Source: Sphingomonas sp. PR090111-T3T-6A (GTDB taxonomy: Bacteria > Pseudomonadota > Alphaproteobacteria > Sphingomonadales > Sphingomonadaceae). From it: a stretch of DNA of 64,000 nucleotides. Where the stretch lies: positions 219,843 to 283,842 of the forward strand of contig NZ_AORL01000019.1 in the NCBI RefSeq assembly GCF_000383095.1, given 5' to 3'. A program made the translations under genes and the position numbers. The notes beneath the pieces were generated by a model. The model had not been told where the DNA came from. It worked only from the letters and a program-made list of their open reading frames with translations, and did not search any database. Shown here piece by piece: positions 25,429 to 34,025 of the stretch. Numbering within the stretch: position 1 is the stretch's first letter; each line of letters opens with the position of its first letter.

Positions 25429-26613
25429 ATGGGAAAGGGTTGGCGACGAGCGTTCGGCCGGGACATGCGCCCTTCGAAGAAGAGATGGTTCTGCGATGTC
25501 GGTGTCCCGGCGCTGGTCCTGGCGTGGGCATCGCCCTCGCTGGCCGCGGAGTGTCCGTCACAGGGTTATCGGGTCTTCCAGTTTCCCGCCAACGCCATCC
25601 CCCGGATCGATGGCGACGCGAGCGATTGGGCGATGGTGCCGCCCGCTTATGTCATCGGCGGGGATCGACTCACCGCCGATGACGGATCCGGCGCCCATCC
25701 CGATCCGCGCAGTCTTCAGGTCGCGGTCAAGGTCGGCTGGGTGAAGGGCCTTAACCGGCTTTATTTCCTCTACGAAGCGACGGACGATGTCTGGGATTTC
25801 GGAGAAGCTGGCCTCCACAACGACACATTCGAATTGATCGTCGACGGCAATCGCTCCGGCGGGCCGCTGATTTCGCGCTTCCATCCCTTCAAGCCGCCTC
25901 ACGCCACAGCGCCGGCGGATACGGGACCGGGGATCGATGAGCAGACCGCCTGGTTCGACTTTCAGAATGTCGATGCCCAGAACTACCACATTTTCATGCC
26001 TGCCCTGAACAAGGACTGGGCGATGGCGTGGGGGCCGCAGGCCGCCTGGATCAAGCGGCTGCCCTGGTCCAACATCGCCTACCACTATGACTTCAGGCCG
26101 GGCCAGTCCGGCCGGCTGGTCGCCGAGTTCTGGATCACACCCTTCGATCATGCGGATGCCCGGGGCGGGGCTTATTCGGTCGAGAGCCAGCTTTCCGAGA
26201 ACAAGGTGATCGGCATGTCCTGGGCGGTCATCGACTATGACGGACCCGGCGGCGCCCACCAGTTCTGGAACCTGTCCCCTCATCACACCATGTACGGGCA
26301 GGCATCCGAACTGTGCGGCTTCCGGTTGATGCCGCTGGAGCCGGAAGAGCGCCCGGCGATGAAGGCGGATTGGTCGTTCACCATCCTCGACAAAGCGCAG
26401 CGGACGGTCGCTTTCCATGACGACTCGCTTGGCCCCGCGACCGCCTGGGCCTGGGATTTCGGCGACGGCACGCACGCGAGCGAGCAGCATCCGGTTCACC
26501 GCTATGCCACAGCCGGCAAATTCGTCGTGACCCTGCGCGTGAGCGGGCCGAAGGGTCAATCGACGCTCTCCAAGGTGTGGGATGTCTCGTTTCAAGGGGA
26601 TCCGGCGCGATGA
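25429..26613 (+). CDS. Secreted protein with CBM9-like and PKD domains
   Basis: 394 residues. A signal peptide ends near ASPSLAAEC. Residues about 45-290 resemble a family-9-type carbohydrate-binding/DOMON-like sandwich: IPRIDGDASDWAMVPPAYVIGG, LQVAVKVGWVKGLNRLYFLYEATDDVWDF, NDTFELIVDGNRSGG. Residues about 310-392 are a PKD domain with the diagnostic AWAWDFGDGTHASEQHPVHRYATAGKFVVTLRV. AGGGAGGGAC precedes the ATG. It overlaps the GH28 gene as ATGA, so it probably helps the polygalacturonase bind or present pectin. No catalytic site was recognised. Confidence 0.8.
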   Translation: MGKGWRRAFGRDMRPSKKRWFCDVGVPALVLAWASPSLAAECPSQGYRVFQFPANAIPRIDGDASDWAMVPPAYVIGGDRLTADDGSGAHPDPRSLQVAVKVGWVKGLNRLYFLYEATDDVWDFGEAGLHNDTFELIVDGNRSGGPLISRFHPFKPPHATAPADTGPGIDEQTAWFDFQNVDAQNYHIFMPALNKDWAMAWGPQAAWIKRLPWSNIAYHYDFRPGQSGRLVAEFWITPFDHADARGGAYSVESQLSENKVIGMSWAVIDYDGPGGAHQFWNLSPHHTMYGQASELCGFRLMPLEPEERPAMKADWSFTILDKAQRTVAFHDDSLGPATAWAWDFGDGTHASEQHPVHRYATAGKFVVTLRVSGPKGQSTLSKVWDVSFQGDPAR

Positions 26614-27986
26614 TCGATCGCCGCGCGATGCTCGCCGTCGGTGCCCTCGCTGCCGGTGGTGGCCTGACACCCGATATTCTTGCCGCCCGGCGACCCGTCC
26701 TCGATATCCGCGATTTCGGCACGGTCGGCGATGGCGTGACGCTCGCCACCTCCGCCTTGCAGCGAGCGATCGATGCGGCAGGGCCCGGTCGCTGCGTTCT
26801 GGTGCCCGCCGGCCAGCGTTTCGTGATCGGCCCGGTCGCGCTTGCGGGGGGCATCGAATTGCGCATCGACGGCGTCCTGCTCGCGAGCACGGACCCGGAG
26901 CATTATCCCGACAGGACTGCGGGCCTGCTCCATGCCAAGGGGGCGGACCGGCTGACCCTCTCGGGAAGCGGGACGATCGATGGCCGCTCCCCGCAGTTCA
27001 TGGATCATTATGACGCGGAGAACGAATGGTATGTGCCCAAGCCGTTCCGTCCGCGATTGCTCGTGCTCGAGGATTGTGCGGACCTCGTGATCCGCGATCT
27101 TGAGATCCGCCAGGCGCCCTCGTGGACGATCCATCTGTTGGGCTGCCGGCGCGTGCTGGTGGACCATGTGAGGATCGACAACCAGCTCGACGTGCCCAAC
27201 TGCGACGGCATTGACCCCGATCATTGCCAGGATGTCGAGATCCGCAACTGCCATATCCGCTGCGGCGACGACGGAATCGTCATCAAGACAACGCGCGGCG
27301 GCGAGCATTTCGGCCCCTCACGCAATATCCATGTCCATGACTGCGTGCTGGAGACCCAGGACTCGGGCCTGAAGATCGGCACGGAGACGGTGCAGGATAT
27401 CCGCGACGTGGTTTTCGAGCGATGCATGATCGTGAACGCCTGTCGCGGTCTGTGCATTCAGTTGCGCGACGCCGGAAATGTGTATGGGATCGTCTTCCGC
27501 GACATCCGCTTCACGGCCCGGCATTTCTCGCCGCCGTGGTGGGGACGAGGCGAGGCGATCTCCTTCACGGCTATTCCTCGCAGGCCCGACGCACCGCTCG
27601 GTAGCCTTCATCATGTGACGGTGGAGCGTGTCACGGGCCGCGCCGAGAACAGCGTGCGGATCGAGGGCAGCCCGCAAGCGCGGGCGCACGACATCATCCT
27701 GCGTCAGGTGGACCTGACTCTGGGGCGGTGGACGCGCTATCCCGGAGGGGTGTTCGACAACCGCCCGACGCAAGCGGCGGAGCCTTTGGAGCCGCACGAC
27801 ACACCGGGCTTTCACATCCGCCATGCGGACCGCGTCAGCCTGGATCATTGTCGCCTGCGATGGGAGGCCAATCCACCGGCCGAGTTCAGCCATGCGGTCG
27901 AGGCGGTCGATGTGACGGGGCTTGCCATGCCCGGTTTCATCGGCACGGCGGCTCATGGTGGCCAGGAGGTGATCAGCCATCGATAA
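26610..27986 (+). CDS. Glycoside hydrolase family 28 (polygalacturonase-like)
   Basis: 458 residues. The N-terminus (MIDRRAMLAVGALAAGGGLTP) is a Tat-like signal. A right-handed parallel beta-helix follows, beginning VLDIRDFGTVGDGVTLATSALQRAID. GH28 active-site motifs are NCDGIDPDHCQDVEIRNC (NxDG), CGDDGIVIKT (two Asp) and QDSGLKIGTET. The usual GHG His motif is not obvious, so specificity may differ from classical endo-polygalacturonases. The start is fixed by the ATGA overlap with the PKD protein gene. Probable substrate: pectic or rhamnogalacturonan-type glycans. Confidence 0.9.
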   Translation: MIDRRAMLAVGALAAGGGLTPDILAARRPVLDIRDFGTVGDGVTLATSALQRAIDAAGPGRCVLVPAGQRFVIGPVALAGGIELRIDGVLLASTDPEHYPDRTAGLLHAKGADRLTLSGSGTIDGRSPQFMDHYDAENEWYVPKPFRPRLLVLEDCADLVIRDLEIRQAPSWTIHLLGCRRVLVDHVRIDNQLDVPNCDGIDPDHCQDVEIRNCHIRCGDDGIVIKTTRGGEHFGPSRNIHVHDCVLETQDSGLKIGTETVQDIRDVVFERCMIVNACRGLCIQLRDAGNVYGIVFRDIRFTARHFSPPWWGRGEAISFTAIPRRPDAPLGSLHHVTVERVTGRAENSVRIEGSPQARAHDIILRQVDLTLGRWTRYPGGVFDNRPTQAAEPLEPHDTPGFHIRHADRVSLDHCRLRWEANPPAEFSHAVEAVDVTGLAMPGFIGTAAHGGQEVISHR

Positions 27987-28090
27987 TGCGTAGAAGAGAG
28001 ACGTCGCATAAAGCTGCCCGAGGGGCTGCCCAAAAGGATTTCGTGCCGAATGCGCAAAGCCGCATATGACCGCTCTGTCGTGAGGTTGTC

Positions 28091-28393
28091 ATGGTGATCC
28101 GGGATCCGCGTCTCGCCCTGGAGACTATCGTCGCCTATCTGCGCCTCGCCGTGCGCGAAGGCGGTCTTCCGCTCGATGTGCCGGGCGGGCGGGCTTACAC
28201 GCAAGACCTGCGCGCAATGGTCGAGCGTGGCGACCTCGCGATGATGCGAGCGGCCCGGGGGGTCAATCGCCCGACTATTCTCTATGCCACCGCTCAGGGG
28301 ATCGACCGGCTGTCCGGGCTGCTGGAGCGATATGGGGAGGACTTCGGACCAGTCTCGGTTCTGGGCCGGATTGAAAATGTCCGGCGCCGGTAG
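28091..28393 (+). CDS. Small uncharacterised protein
   Basis: 100 residues (MVIRDPRLALETIVAYLRLAVREGG...), mostly helical, no signal peptide or membrane helix. GTGAGGTTGTC precedes the ATG. It is convergent with the MFS gene 10 bp away and separated by 104 bp from GH28. I do not recognise a family; codon use and GC resemble the neighbours, which supports a real gene. Confidence 0.55.
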   Translation: MVIRDPRLALETIVAYLRLAVREGGLPLDVPGGRAYTQDLRAMVERGDLAMMRAARGVNRPTILYATAQGIDRLSGLLERYGEDFGPVSVLGRIENVRRR

Positions 28394-28403
28394 GGGCGGT
28401 GGC

Positions 28404-29978
28404 CTATATAGCCGGACGCCGAACGGCGATCAGCCTGTATACAAGGAGGGATGATAGCCAGGCGATCGCCGCGGCGGCTCCCAGCGCGATGGAAAATCCC
28501 CAGGAATAGGCATGATGTGCGGTCGCGAGCGCGGCCCGGGCGGCAGGGCCGGATAGCCCCGCGACGACGGAGTTGATGTTGCCTGCTGCAACGGCATCCG
28601 CCAGATCGCGCGCCGATGCGGGCGTGAGCGAGCCCGTCCGGATCGCCGAACTGGCGGCGGATGCCATAACGCTGCTCAGCAACGCAAAACCGAGAAGGAT
28701 GCCCGAGAAGCGAGCCGTCGTGCTGATGCCGGATGCCATGCCCGCCCTGTCGCGCGGAAGATTGTTCATGATGGCCTTCTGGGTTTCGCCGTTGAGCAAG
28801 CCGCCGCCGCTGCCCAGCACCGCCATGCCGACGAGAATGATGGGCCAGCTTCCCGATATCGCGCCCCATGCCGTGAGCGCGTTGCCCAATCCCGTCAGGG
28901 CGAGGCCGGTTGCCAGGATGGCCGCCGACGTCATTCCCCGGCCAAGGAGACGCCCGATCTGGGGAAAGATCAGCATCGCAAAAGCGAAAGGCAGCATGGC
29001 AAAGCCGGCGTGGATCGCCGTCAGCCCCAGGCCGTTCTGGAGGAACGGCGGGAGCAGGGTTGCCATGACCTGCGCGCAGGCCGCGTAGGCGAACATCGCC
29101 CATACAGACCCGATCAGCCGGCCGTTGGTGAACAGCCTCAGATCCAGCATCGGCCGATCCTGGGCTCGCTCGATCGCCACGAACGCAACCAGCGCGACAG
29201 CTCCGCCGATCAGCCCGGCAAGACATCTGGCCGAGCCCCAGCCATGCGCCGGTCCGCTGATCAGGCCCCAGGTGAGTGCGAACATCGCCACGGCAAACGA
29301 GAGAATGCCGCCCGGGTCCAGGCTTCGTGCGGCCTCGTCCCGCGACTCCGGCACATATCTTCGCACGGCACCGCCGAGCGCGATGCAGATCGGAACATTG
29401 ACGTAGAAAGCCCAGCGCCAGCCAAGCAGATAGGCGATGAGACCGCCGGTGATCGGCGCGAGCACCATCGTCAGCCCCATAATGGCGCCCCAGAGCGCCC
29501 AGGCGCGATTGCGCGCAGCCTCCTCATGGAAGCCGTGCGCGATGATCGCCAGCGCCGACGCCAGCAAAAAGGCGGCGGCTCCCCCCTGCAACGCGCGCGC
29601 GAGATAAAGCAGGGGTGCCGAAGGCGCCATGCCGCACAGCAGAGAGGAGAGGGCAAAGCCGGCGATGCCGAAAAGGAATACCCGCCGCCGTCCGAAACGA
29701 TCTGCAATCGCGCCTGCCGGGAGCAGCAGCGATGCGAAGCAGAGAACATAGGCGCTGACGACCCATTCGATATCGGCGAAGCTGGCCCCGAGATCTCGGG
29801 CGATGGCCGGCAGCACCACGGCGACGATATTGGCATCGAGGACCGTCATCGCGCAGCCCGCCGACGCGGTCAAAAGCAGCAAAAGCTCCGGGAGCGAGGC
29901 CTTCGCATTGGCGGTCGGGCGCATGTTTCGATGGAAGTCCATGCCTCTTCCCATGCCTCTCGCTAGCTTGATCGTCAT
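28404..29978 (-). CDS. DHA2-type MFS multidrug efflux transporter
   Basis: 524 residues with about 14 predicted helices, the DHA2 (EmrB/QacA) topology. Motif A appears as GAIADRFGRRRVFLFGIAGF and motif C as ALWGAIMGLTMVLAPITGGLI. The N-terminal start is uncertain: 29978 has no clear ribosome binding site, while ATGs at 29954 and 29942 are preceded by GAGAGG or GGAAGAGG. It is divergent from a LysR gene (51 bp), the likely regulator. Substrates cannot be deduced. Confidence 0.9.
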   Translation of the reverse strand: MTIKLARGMGRGMDFHRNMRPTANAKASLPELLLLLTASAGCAMTVLDANIVAVVLPAIARDLGASFADIEWVVSAYVLCFASLLLPAGAIADRFGRRRVFLFGIAGFALSSLLCGMAPSAPLLYLARALQGGAAAFLLASALAIIAHGFHEEAARNRAWALWGAIMGLTMVLAPITGGLIAYLLGWRWAFYVNVPICIALGGAVRRYVPESRDEAARSLDPGGILSFAVAMFALTWGLISGPAHGWGSARCLAGLIGGAVALVAFVAIERAQDRPMLDLRLFTNGRLIGSVWAMFAYAACAQVMATLLPPFLQNGLGLTAIHAGFAMLPFAFAMLIFPQIGRLLGRGMTSAAILATGLALTGLGNALTAWGAISGSWPIILVGMAVLGSGGGLLNGETQKAIMNNLPRDRAGMASGISTTARFSGILLGFALLSSVMASAASSAIRTGSLTPASARDLADAVAAGNINSVVAGLSGPAARAALATAHHAYSWGFSIALGAAAAIAWLSSLLVYRLIAVRRPAI

Positions 29979-30028
29979 TGTTGCATTTTGGTATTTCTAT
30001 TAGACGGAACCTAACACGGAGAGGATGG

Positions 30029-30904
30029 ATGGAGCTTCGCCATCTGCGCTATTTCACGGTGCTCGCAGAGGAGCTTCATTTCGCCCGTGCGGCCGAAAGG
30101 CTGAATATCGCTCCGCCGACGCTCACGGTGCAGATTCAGGAGATTGAGCGGCGGCTGGGCACGCCCTTGCTCGTCCGGACGCGCCGGTCGGTTGCGTTAA
30201 CCCAGGCCGGGGCGATCTTCCTGCGCGAGGCGCAGGCGGTGCTCGCCCGCTTCGAGCGGGCGGAAACGGTCGGACGCCGGGCCGCACAGGGCCAGATCGG
30301 ACGCCTCGATATCGGCTATGTCGGGTCCGCTGCCTATTCGGGCGTGCTGCAGGAGCAGGTGCGGCTGTTTCGGCGGTCGCATCCGGACGTCGATGTCCAT
30401 ACGCGCGAGCTGGTGATGGAAGAATTGCCGAGCCTCGTCCGAGCGGGAGAGATCGATGTGGGCTTCGTCCGTCTTCCGATGGCCTTGCCCGCGGGCCTGG
30501 TCGGCCGCACCGTGCTTCACGATCATTTTTGCCTCGCGCTTCCGCTCGATCATCCGCTGGCGCGACAGGCAAGGAATCCGTCGCCACGCCAGCTTGCCGG
30601 TGAGCCTCTGGTTGTGCCCGAGCAGCTTGCCGGAACCCATGAGATCGCCCGTCGGGGAGGATTCACGCCCGTCATCGTCGCTCGTCCGGGACGGATGTCG
30701 GCGGTCCTCATCGAGGTATCGCTCGGGACCGGATTGTCGATCGTCCCGAGCAGCGTCCGGGATGTCCTCCGGCTGCCTCATCTGTGCTTCCGGGATATCG
30801 CGGGCAAGCCCATCCCCTCCGAGGTCGCAGCGATCTTCCGCGCCCATGGCACAGTCATCAGCGAGATGTTCGTGGAGCAGCTTGGCGATCACGGGAAACG
30901 GTGA
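30029..30904 (+). CDS. LysR-family transcriptional regulator
   Basis: 291 residues of the BenM/CatM-like subgroup. The N-terminus MELRHLRYFTVLAEELHFAR plus AAERLNIAPPTLTVQIQEIERRLG is a canonical LysR helix-turn-helix; the effector domain begins at about residue 90 (GRLDIGYVGSAAYSGVL). AGAGGATGG precedes the ATG at 30029. It is divergent from the MFS exporter and probably controls it. The end faces the garR-like gene convergently. Confidence 0.92.
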   Translation: MELRHLRYFTVLAEELHFARAAERLNIAPPTLTVQIQEIERRLGTPLLVRTRRSVALTQAGAIFLREAQAVLARFERAETVGRRAAQGQIGRLDIGYVGSAAYSGVLQEQVRLFRRSHPDVDVHTRELVMEELPSLVRAGEIDVGFVRLPMALPAGLVGRTVLHDHFCLALPLDHPLARQARNPSPRQLAGEPLVVPEQLAGTHEIARRGGFTPVIVARPGRMSAVLIEVSLGTGLSIVPSSVRDVLRLPHLCFRDIAGKPIPSEVAAIFRAHGTVISEMFVEQLGDHGKR

Positions 30905-30981
30905 TGGATGGCCGCGGGAACGGAAAGCGGCCAACCATCGGATATATCCGGCGCAGGGAAGCGGGCCCGCTTGCGCCGGAA

Positions 30982-31869
30982 TTATCCGTCCTTCACCGGA
31001 TGGTCGGCCAGCATCTCGATCGCCCGAACCATCGCCGAATGGTCCCAGCCCGCACCGCCCTTGGCGACGCAGGCGCTAAAAAGCTGCTGAGCGGACGCTG
31101 TATTGGGAAGCGCCATGCCGAGCGCACGCGCGCTGCCCAGCGCCAGCCCCAGATCCTTCTGGTGCAGTTCGATGCGGAAGCCCGGATCGAAGGTGCGCTG
31201 GATCATGCGCTCGCCATGTACCTCCAGCACCCGGGACGACGCGAAGCCGCCCATCAGCGCCTCGCGCACCCGGGCGGGATCGGCACCGGCCTTCGATGCG
31301 AAGGTGAGCGCCTCGGCCACCGCCTCGATATTGAGCGCGACGATGATCTGGTTGGCGACCTTGGCGACCTGCCCGTCACCCACGCCGCCGACGAGGGTGA
31401 TATTCTTCCCCATTCGCTCCAACAGCGGCCGCACGCGTTCGAAGACCTCAGGCTTGGCGCCGCACATGATGGTGAGCGCGGCGTTCCTGGCGCCGACTTC
31501 CCCGCCCGATACGGGCGCGTCGACATAATCGCAGCCCAGCGCCTCGATCTTCTCGGCGAAGCGGCGGGTAGCGATCGGGTCGATCGAACTCATGTCCACC
31601 ACGCACTGGCCCCGGCCGAGGCCCTGCGCGACGCCGTTCTCCCCGAACAGGGTGCGCTCTACGTCCGGCGTGTCCGGGAGCATCAGGATGATGATCTCGG
31701 CGTTTTCCGCCGCCTCGCGTGCGCTGGCGCATGCTCTGGCTCCGCCTGCCAGCAATTCCGGGGGCAGGGGGGAGCGGTGCTGCACCAGCAGCAGCTCGTG
31801 TCCCGCAGTCTGGAGGTGGCCCGCCATCGGCCGGCCCATGATTCCTACCCCGATGAATCCGATCTTCAT
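30982..31869 (-). CDS. garR: 2-hydroxy-3-oxopropionate (tartronate semialdehyde) reductase
   Basis: 295 residues of the beta-hydroxyacid dehydrogenase family. The NAD(P) motif MKIGFIGVGIMGRPMAGHL, the substrate motif DAPVSGGEVGARNAALTIM and the catalytic Lys in GDGQVAKVANQ are all present. Known family members reduce tartronate semialdehyde to D-glycerate, consistent with the adjacent isomerase and glycerate kinase. The start at 31869 follows CAGGAGCAGCGC; an upstream ATG adds six residues. Last gene of the receptor-hydrolase-kinase-isomerase-reductase operon. Confidence 0.88.
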   Translation of the reverse strand: MKIGFIGVGIMGRPMAGHLQTAGHELLLVQHRSPLPPELLAGGARACASAREAAENAEIIILMLPDTPDVERTLFGENGVAQGLGRGQCVVDMSSIDPIATRRFAEKIEALGCDYVDAPVSGGEVGARNAALTIMCGAKPEVFERVRPLLERMGKNITLVGGVGDGQVAKVANQIIVALNIEAVAEALTFASKAGADPARVREALMGGFASSRVLEVHGERMIQRTFDPGFRIELHQKDLGLALGSARALGMALPNTASAQQLFSACVAKGGAGWDHSAMVRAIEMLADHPVKDG

Positions 31870-31887
31870 ATGCGCTGCTCCTGGCAA

Positions 31888-32670
31888 TCAGACGAGATAG
31901 GGCTTGGCCCAGCCGAGGCCGGCGGCGGTGTCGCCGGCCGGCTTATATTCGCATCCGATCCAGCCGTCGTAGCCCAGTGCCTCCAGCCGCCCGAGCAGCC
32001 AGGGATAGTTGATCTCACCCGTGCCAGGCTCGTTGCGGCCTGGATTGTCGGCGAGCTGGATGTGGCCGATCCGGGGCAGCAGCCGCTCGATCGTGCGGGC
32101 GATGTCGCCCTCCATGATCTGCATGTGGTAGATGTCGTAGAGCAGCTTGACGTTCGGGCGATCCGCCGCGTCGATGATCTCCAGCGCGGCGGCCGTGGTG
32201 TCGTAGAAATAGCCGGGGATGTCGATCTTGGTATTGATCGGCTCCAGCACCAGCGTGATGTCGTCCGTCGACATCGCATCGGCAGCCAGCCGGATATTGT
32301 CGATCAGGGTGCGCGTACAGGCGACGCGATCGGCGTCGGCGGGGATCTTGCCGGCCATCAGGTGCAGTGTCCTGCATCCTGTCGCGCGGGCATAATCCAG
32401 TGCGACCTCGATGCTGTTGCGAAACTCGTCGGTGCGGGCCGGATCGGCGCCATATCCCCGATCGCCCGCGGCCCAATTGCCCGGCGGCATGTTGAAGAGG
32501 GCGGCGGCAAGGCCGTGACGCTCGAGGCGGTCGGCCACCTCGGTCGCCGGGGCGACATAGGGCTCGACGCATTCGATCGCCTTGAAGCCGGCCGCTGCTG
32601 CCGCGTCGATGCGCTCCAAGAAGGGCAGATGCGTGAACAGCATGGTGAGATTGGCGGCCAATCGGGTCAT
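31888..32670 (-). CDS. hyi: Hydroxypyruvate isomerase
   Basis: 260 residues of the xylose-isomerase-like TIM-barrel (AP endonuclease family 2). The opening RLAANLTMLFTHLPFLERIDAAAAAGFKAIECVEPY and the metal-binding VLEPINTKIDIPGYF, LLYDIYHMQIMEGDI and IGHIQLADNPGRNEPGTGEI motifs match Hyi/OtnI. Known reaction: hydroxypyruvate to tartronate semialdehyde, which the downstream reductase converts to glycerate. It overlaps the glycerate kinase stop by ATGA and is followed 18 bp later by garR. OtnI (2-oxo-tetronate isomerase) is an alternative for this subfamily. Confidence 0.87.
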   Translation of the reverse strand: MTRLAANLTMLFTHLPFLERIDAAAAAGFKAIECVEPYVAPATEVADRLERHGLAAALFNMPPGNWAAGDRGYGADPARTDEFRNSIEVALDYARATGCRTLHLMAGKIPADADRVACTRTLIDNIRLAADAMSTDDITLVLEPINTKIDIPGYFYDTTAAALEIIDAADRPNVKLLYDIYHMQIMEGDIARTIERLLPRIGHIQLADNPGRNEPGTGEINYPWLLGRLEALGYDGWIGCEYKPAGDTAAGLGWAKPYLV

Positions 32671-33959
32671 GAATTGCCTCCTTGGGGCAGGATGAGAATG
32701 GCTCGGAAATCGTTCACGTTGGTGCGTGTCGGCCCGGTGACGAGCAGGTCGTCGATCCCGGCGAAGAAGGTGCCGCTGTCGTGGCGATCGAGATGAATTG
32801 AAGGATCGAGCCCGGCCGCCCAGGCGCGGGCCAACGTGTCAGGCGCGGTGATGGCGCCTGCCGCGCCGCCGTTCGCGCCGTCTTCGCCATCGGTGTCGGC
32901 GGACAAGGCCCATATGCCCGGATGGCTGTCCACCGCGCAGGCGAAGGAGAGCACCAACTCTGTATTGCGTCCGCCGCGTCCCGTCGGCCCGCCGGCCAGC
33001 GTCACGGTGGTCTCCCCGCCGGAAAGCAGGACCGTCGGGCGATCGACGGGATGCAGGGCCTTCGCCGCCAGCTCGGCGCCCAGCCGCCGGCTCTCGCCCT
33101 CCAGGTCGTCGCCCAGGATGATCGGCGTGATTCCCTCCATTCGTGCCGCCGCCGCCGCGGCTTCCAGCGCGGCGGCGGGCGTGCCGATCAGGCGGAATTC
33201 CTGCCGCACCGGAGTCGGCGGCCGGACGGGCCGCTGGAGGAGCCGATGTATGGCGGCTTCCGGCAGTTGGTCGCCGAGCGCACGCACCACCTCGTCCAGA
33301 TCGGCGTCGGCATTGGGATCGGGAACCGATGGACCGGAGGCGATCGATGCCACGTCATCGCCCGGAATGTCGCTGATGCCGAGGGTCACGACGCGCGCCG
33401 GCGCGGCGGCTTCGGCCAGCTTGCCGCCCTTGATCGCGGAGAGGCGGCGGCGAACGATGTTCATCGTGCGGATATCGAGGCCGGAGGATAGCAGCACGCG
33501 ATTGACCGCCTGCTTGTCCGCCAGCGTCAGGCCTTCCGCCGGCAACGCCATGACCGAAGATCCGCCGCCCGAGATCAGCACCACCACGAGGTCGCTCGGT
33601 GTGAGGCCGGAGACGGCGGCCAGTATCTCGCGCGCGGCCGCCTCGCTGTTGGCGTCGGGCACGGGGTGGGCCGCCTCGCGCACGACGATGCGCCGGGTCG
33701 GCATGCCATAGCCATAGGGCGTGACCACGACGCCCGACAGCGGCACGTCGGGCCACGCAGCCTCGAGGGCGACCGCCATCGACGCCGCAGCCTTGCCGGC
33801 TCCGACGACGACGCAACGCCCTTCCGGCGGCGGGGGCAGGTGCGCGGCCAGAATCCGCGCCGGATCAGCGCTGGCGATCGCCGCGTCGAGCATCGCCCGC
33901 AGGGCGAGGCGCGCGCGTTGGTCGGTCCAGGCGCGGGGTGTGTCGATGAGGGCCGTCAT
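32667..33959 (-). CDS. Glycerate 2-kinase (MOFRL family)
   Basis: 430 residues of the GckA/TtuD type. Motifs include VVGAGKAAASMAVALE, VVVTPYGYGMPTRRIVVREAAHPVPD, VVLISGGGSSVMALPAEGLTLADK and MNIVRRRLSAIKGGKLA. The C-terminal MOFRL region is GGRNTELVLSFA...ALSADTDGEDGANGGAAGA. Reaction: ATP-dependent phosphorylation of glycerate to 2-phosphoglycerate, feeding lower glycolysis. It completes an isomerase-reductase-kinase route. A TTG start 12 codons upstream with GGAAG before it is possible; 33959 was chosen as the first ATG before the conserved part. Confidence 0.88.
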   Translation of the reverse strand: MTALIDTPRAWTDQRARLALRAMLDAAIASADPARILAAHLPPPPEGRCVVVGAGKAAASMAVALEAAWPDVPLSGVVVTPYGYGMPTRRIVVREAAHPVPDANSEAAAREILAAVSGLTPSDLVVVLISGGGSSVMALPAEGLTLADKQAVNRVLLSSGLDIRTMNIVRRRLSAIKGGKLAEAAAPARVVTLGISDIPGDDVASIASGPSVPDPNADADLDEVVRALGDQLPEAAIHRLLQRPVRPPTPVRQEFRLIGTPAAALEAAAAAARMEGITPIILGDDLEGESRRLGAELAAKALHPVDRPTVLLSGGETTVTLAGGPTGRGGRNTELVLSFACAVDSHPGIWALSADTDGEDGANGGAAGAITAPDTLARAWAAGLDPSIHLDRHDSGTFFAGIDDLLVTGPTRTNVNDFRAILILPQGGNS

Positions 33960-34025
33960 GCCGAGGCCGACGGATGCGGCGGGGGCCGAAGGCAACGATC
34001 TTCCATGGGTGCTTGGATCCTCTGA

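Noticed and set aside
30784..32796. A 670-residue open frame on the + strand
   Set aside because: It overlaps the end of the LysR gene and is antisense to garR and hyi. No domain or ribosome binding site.
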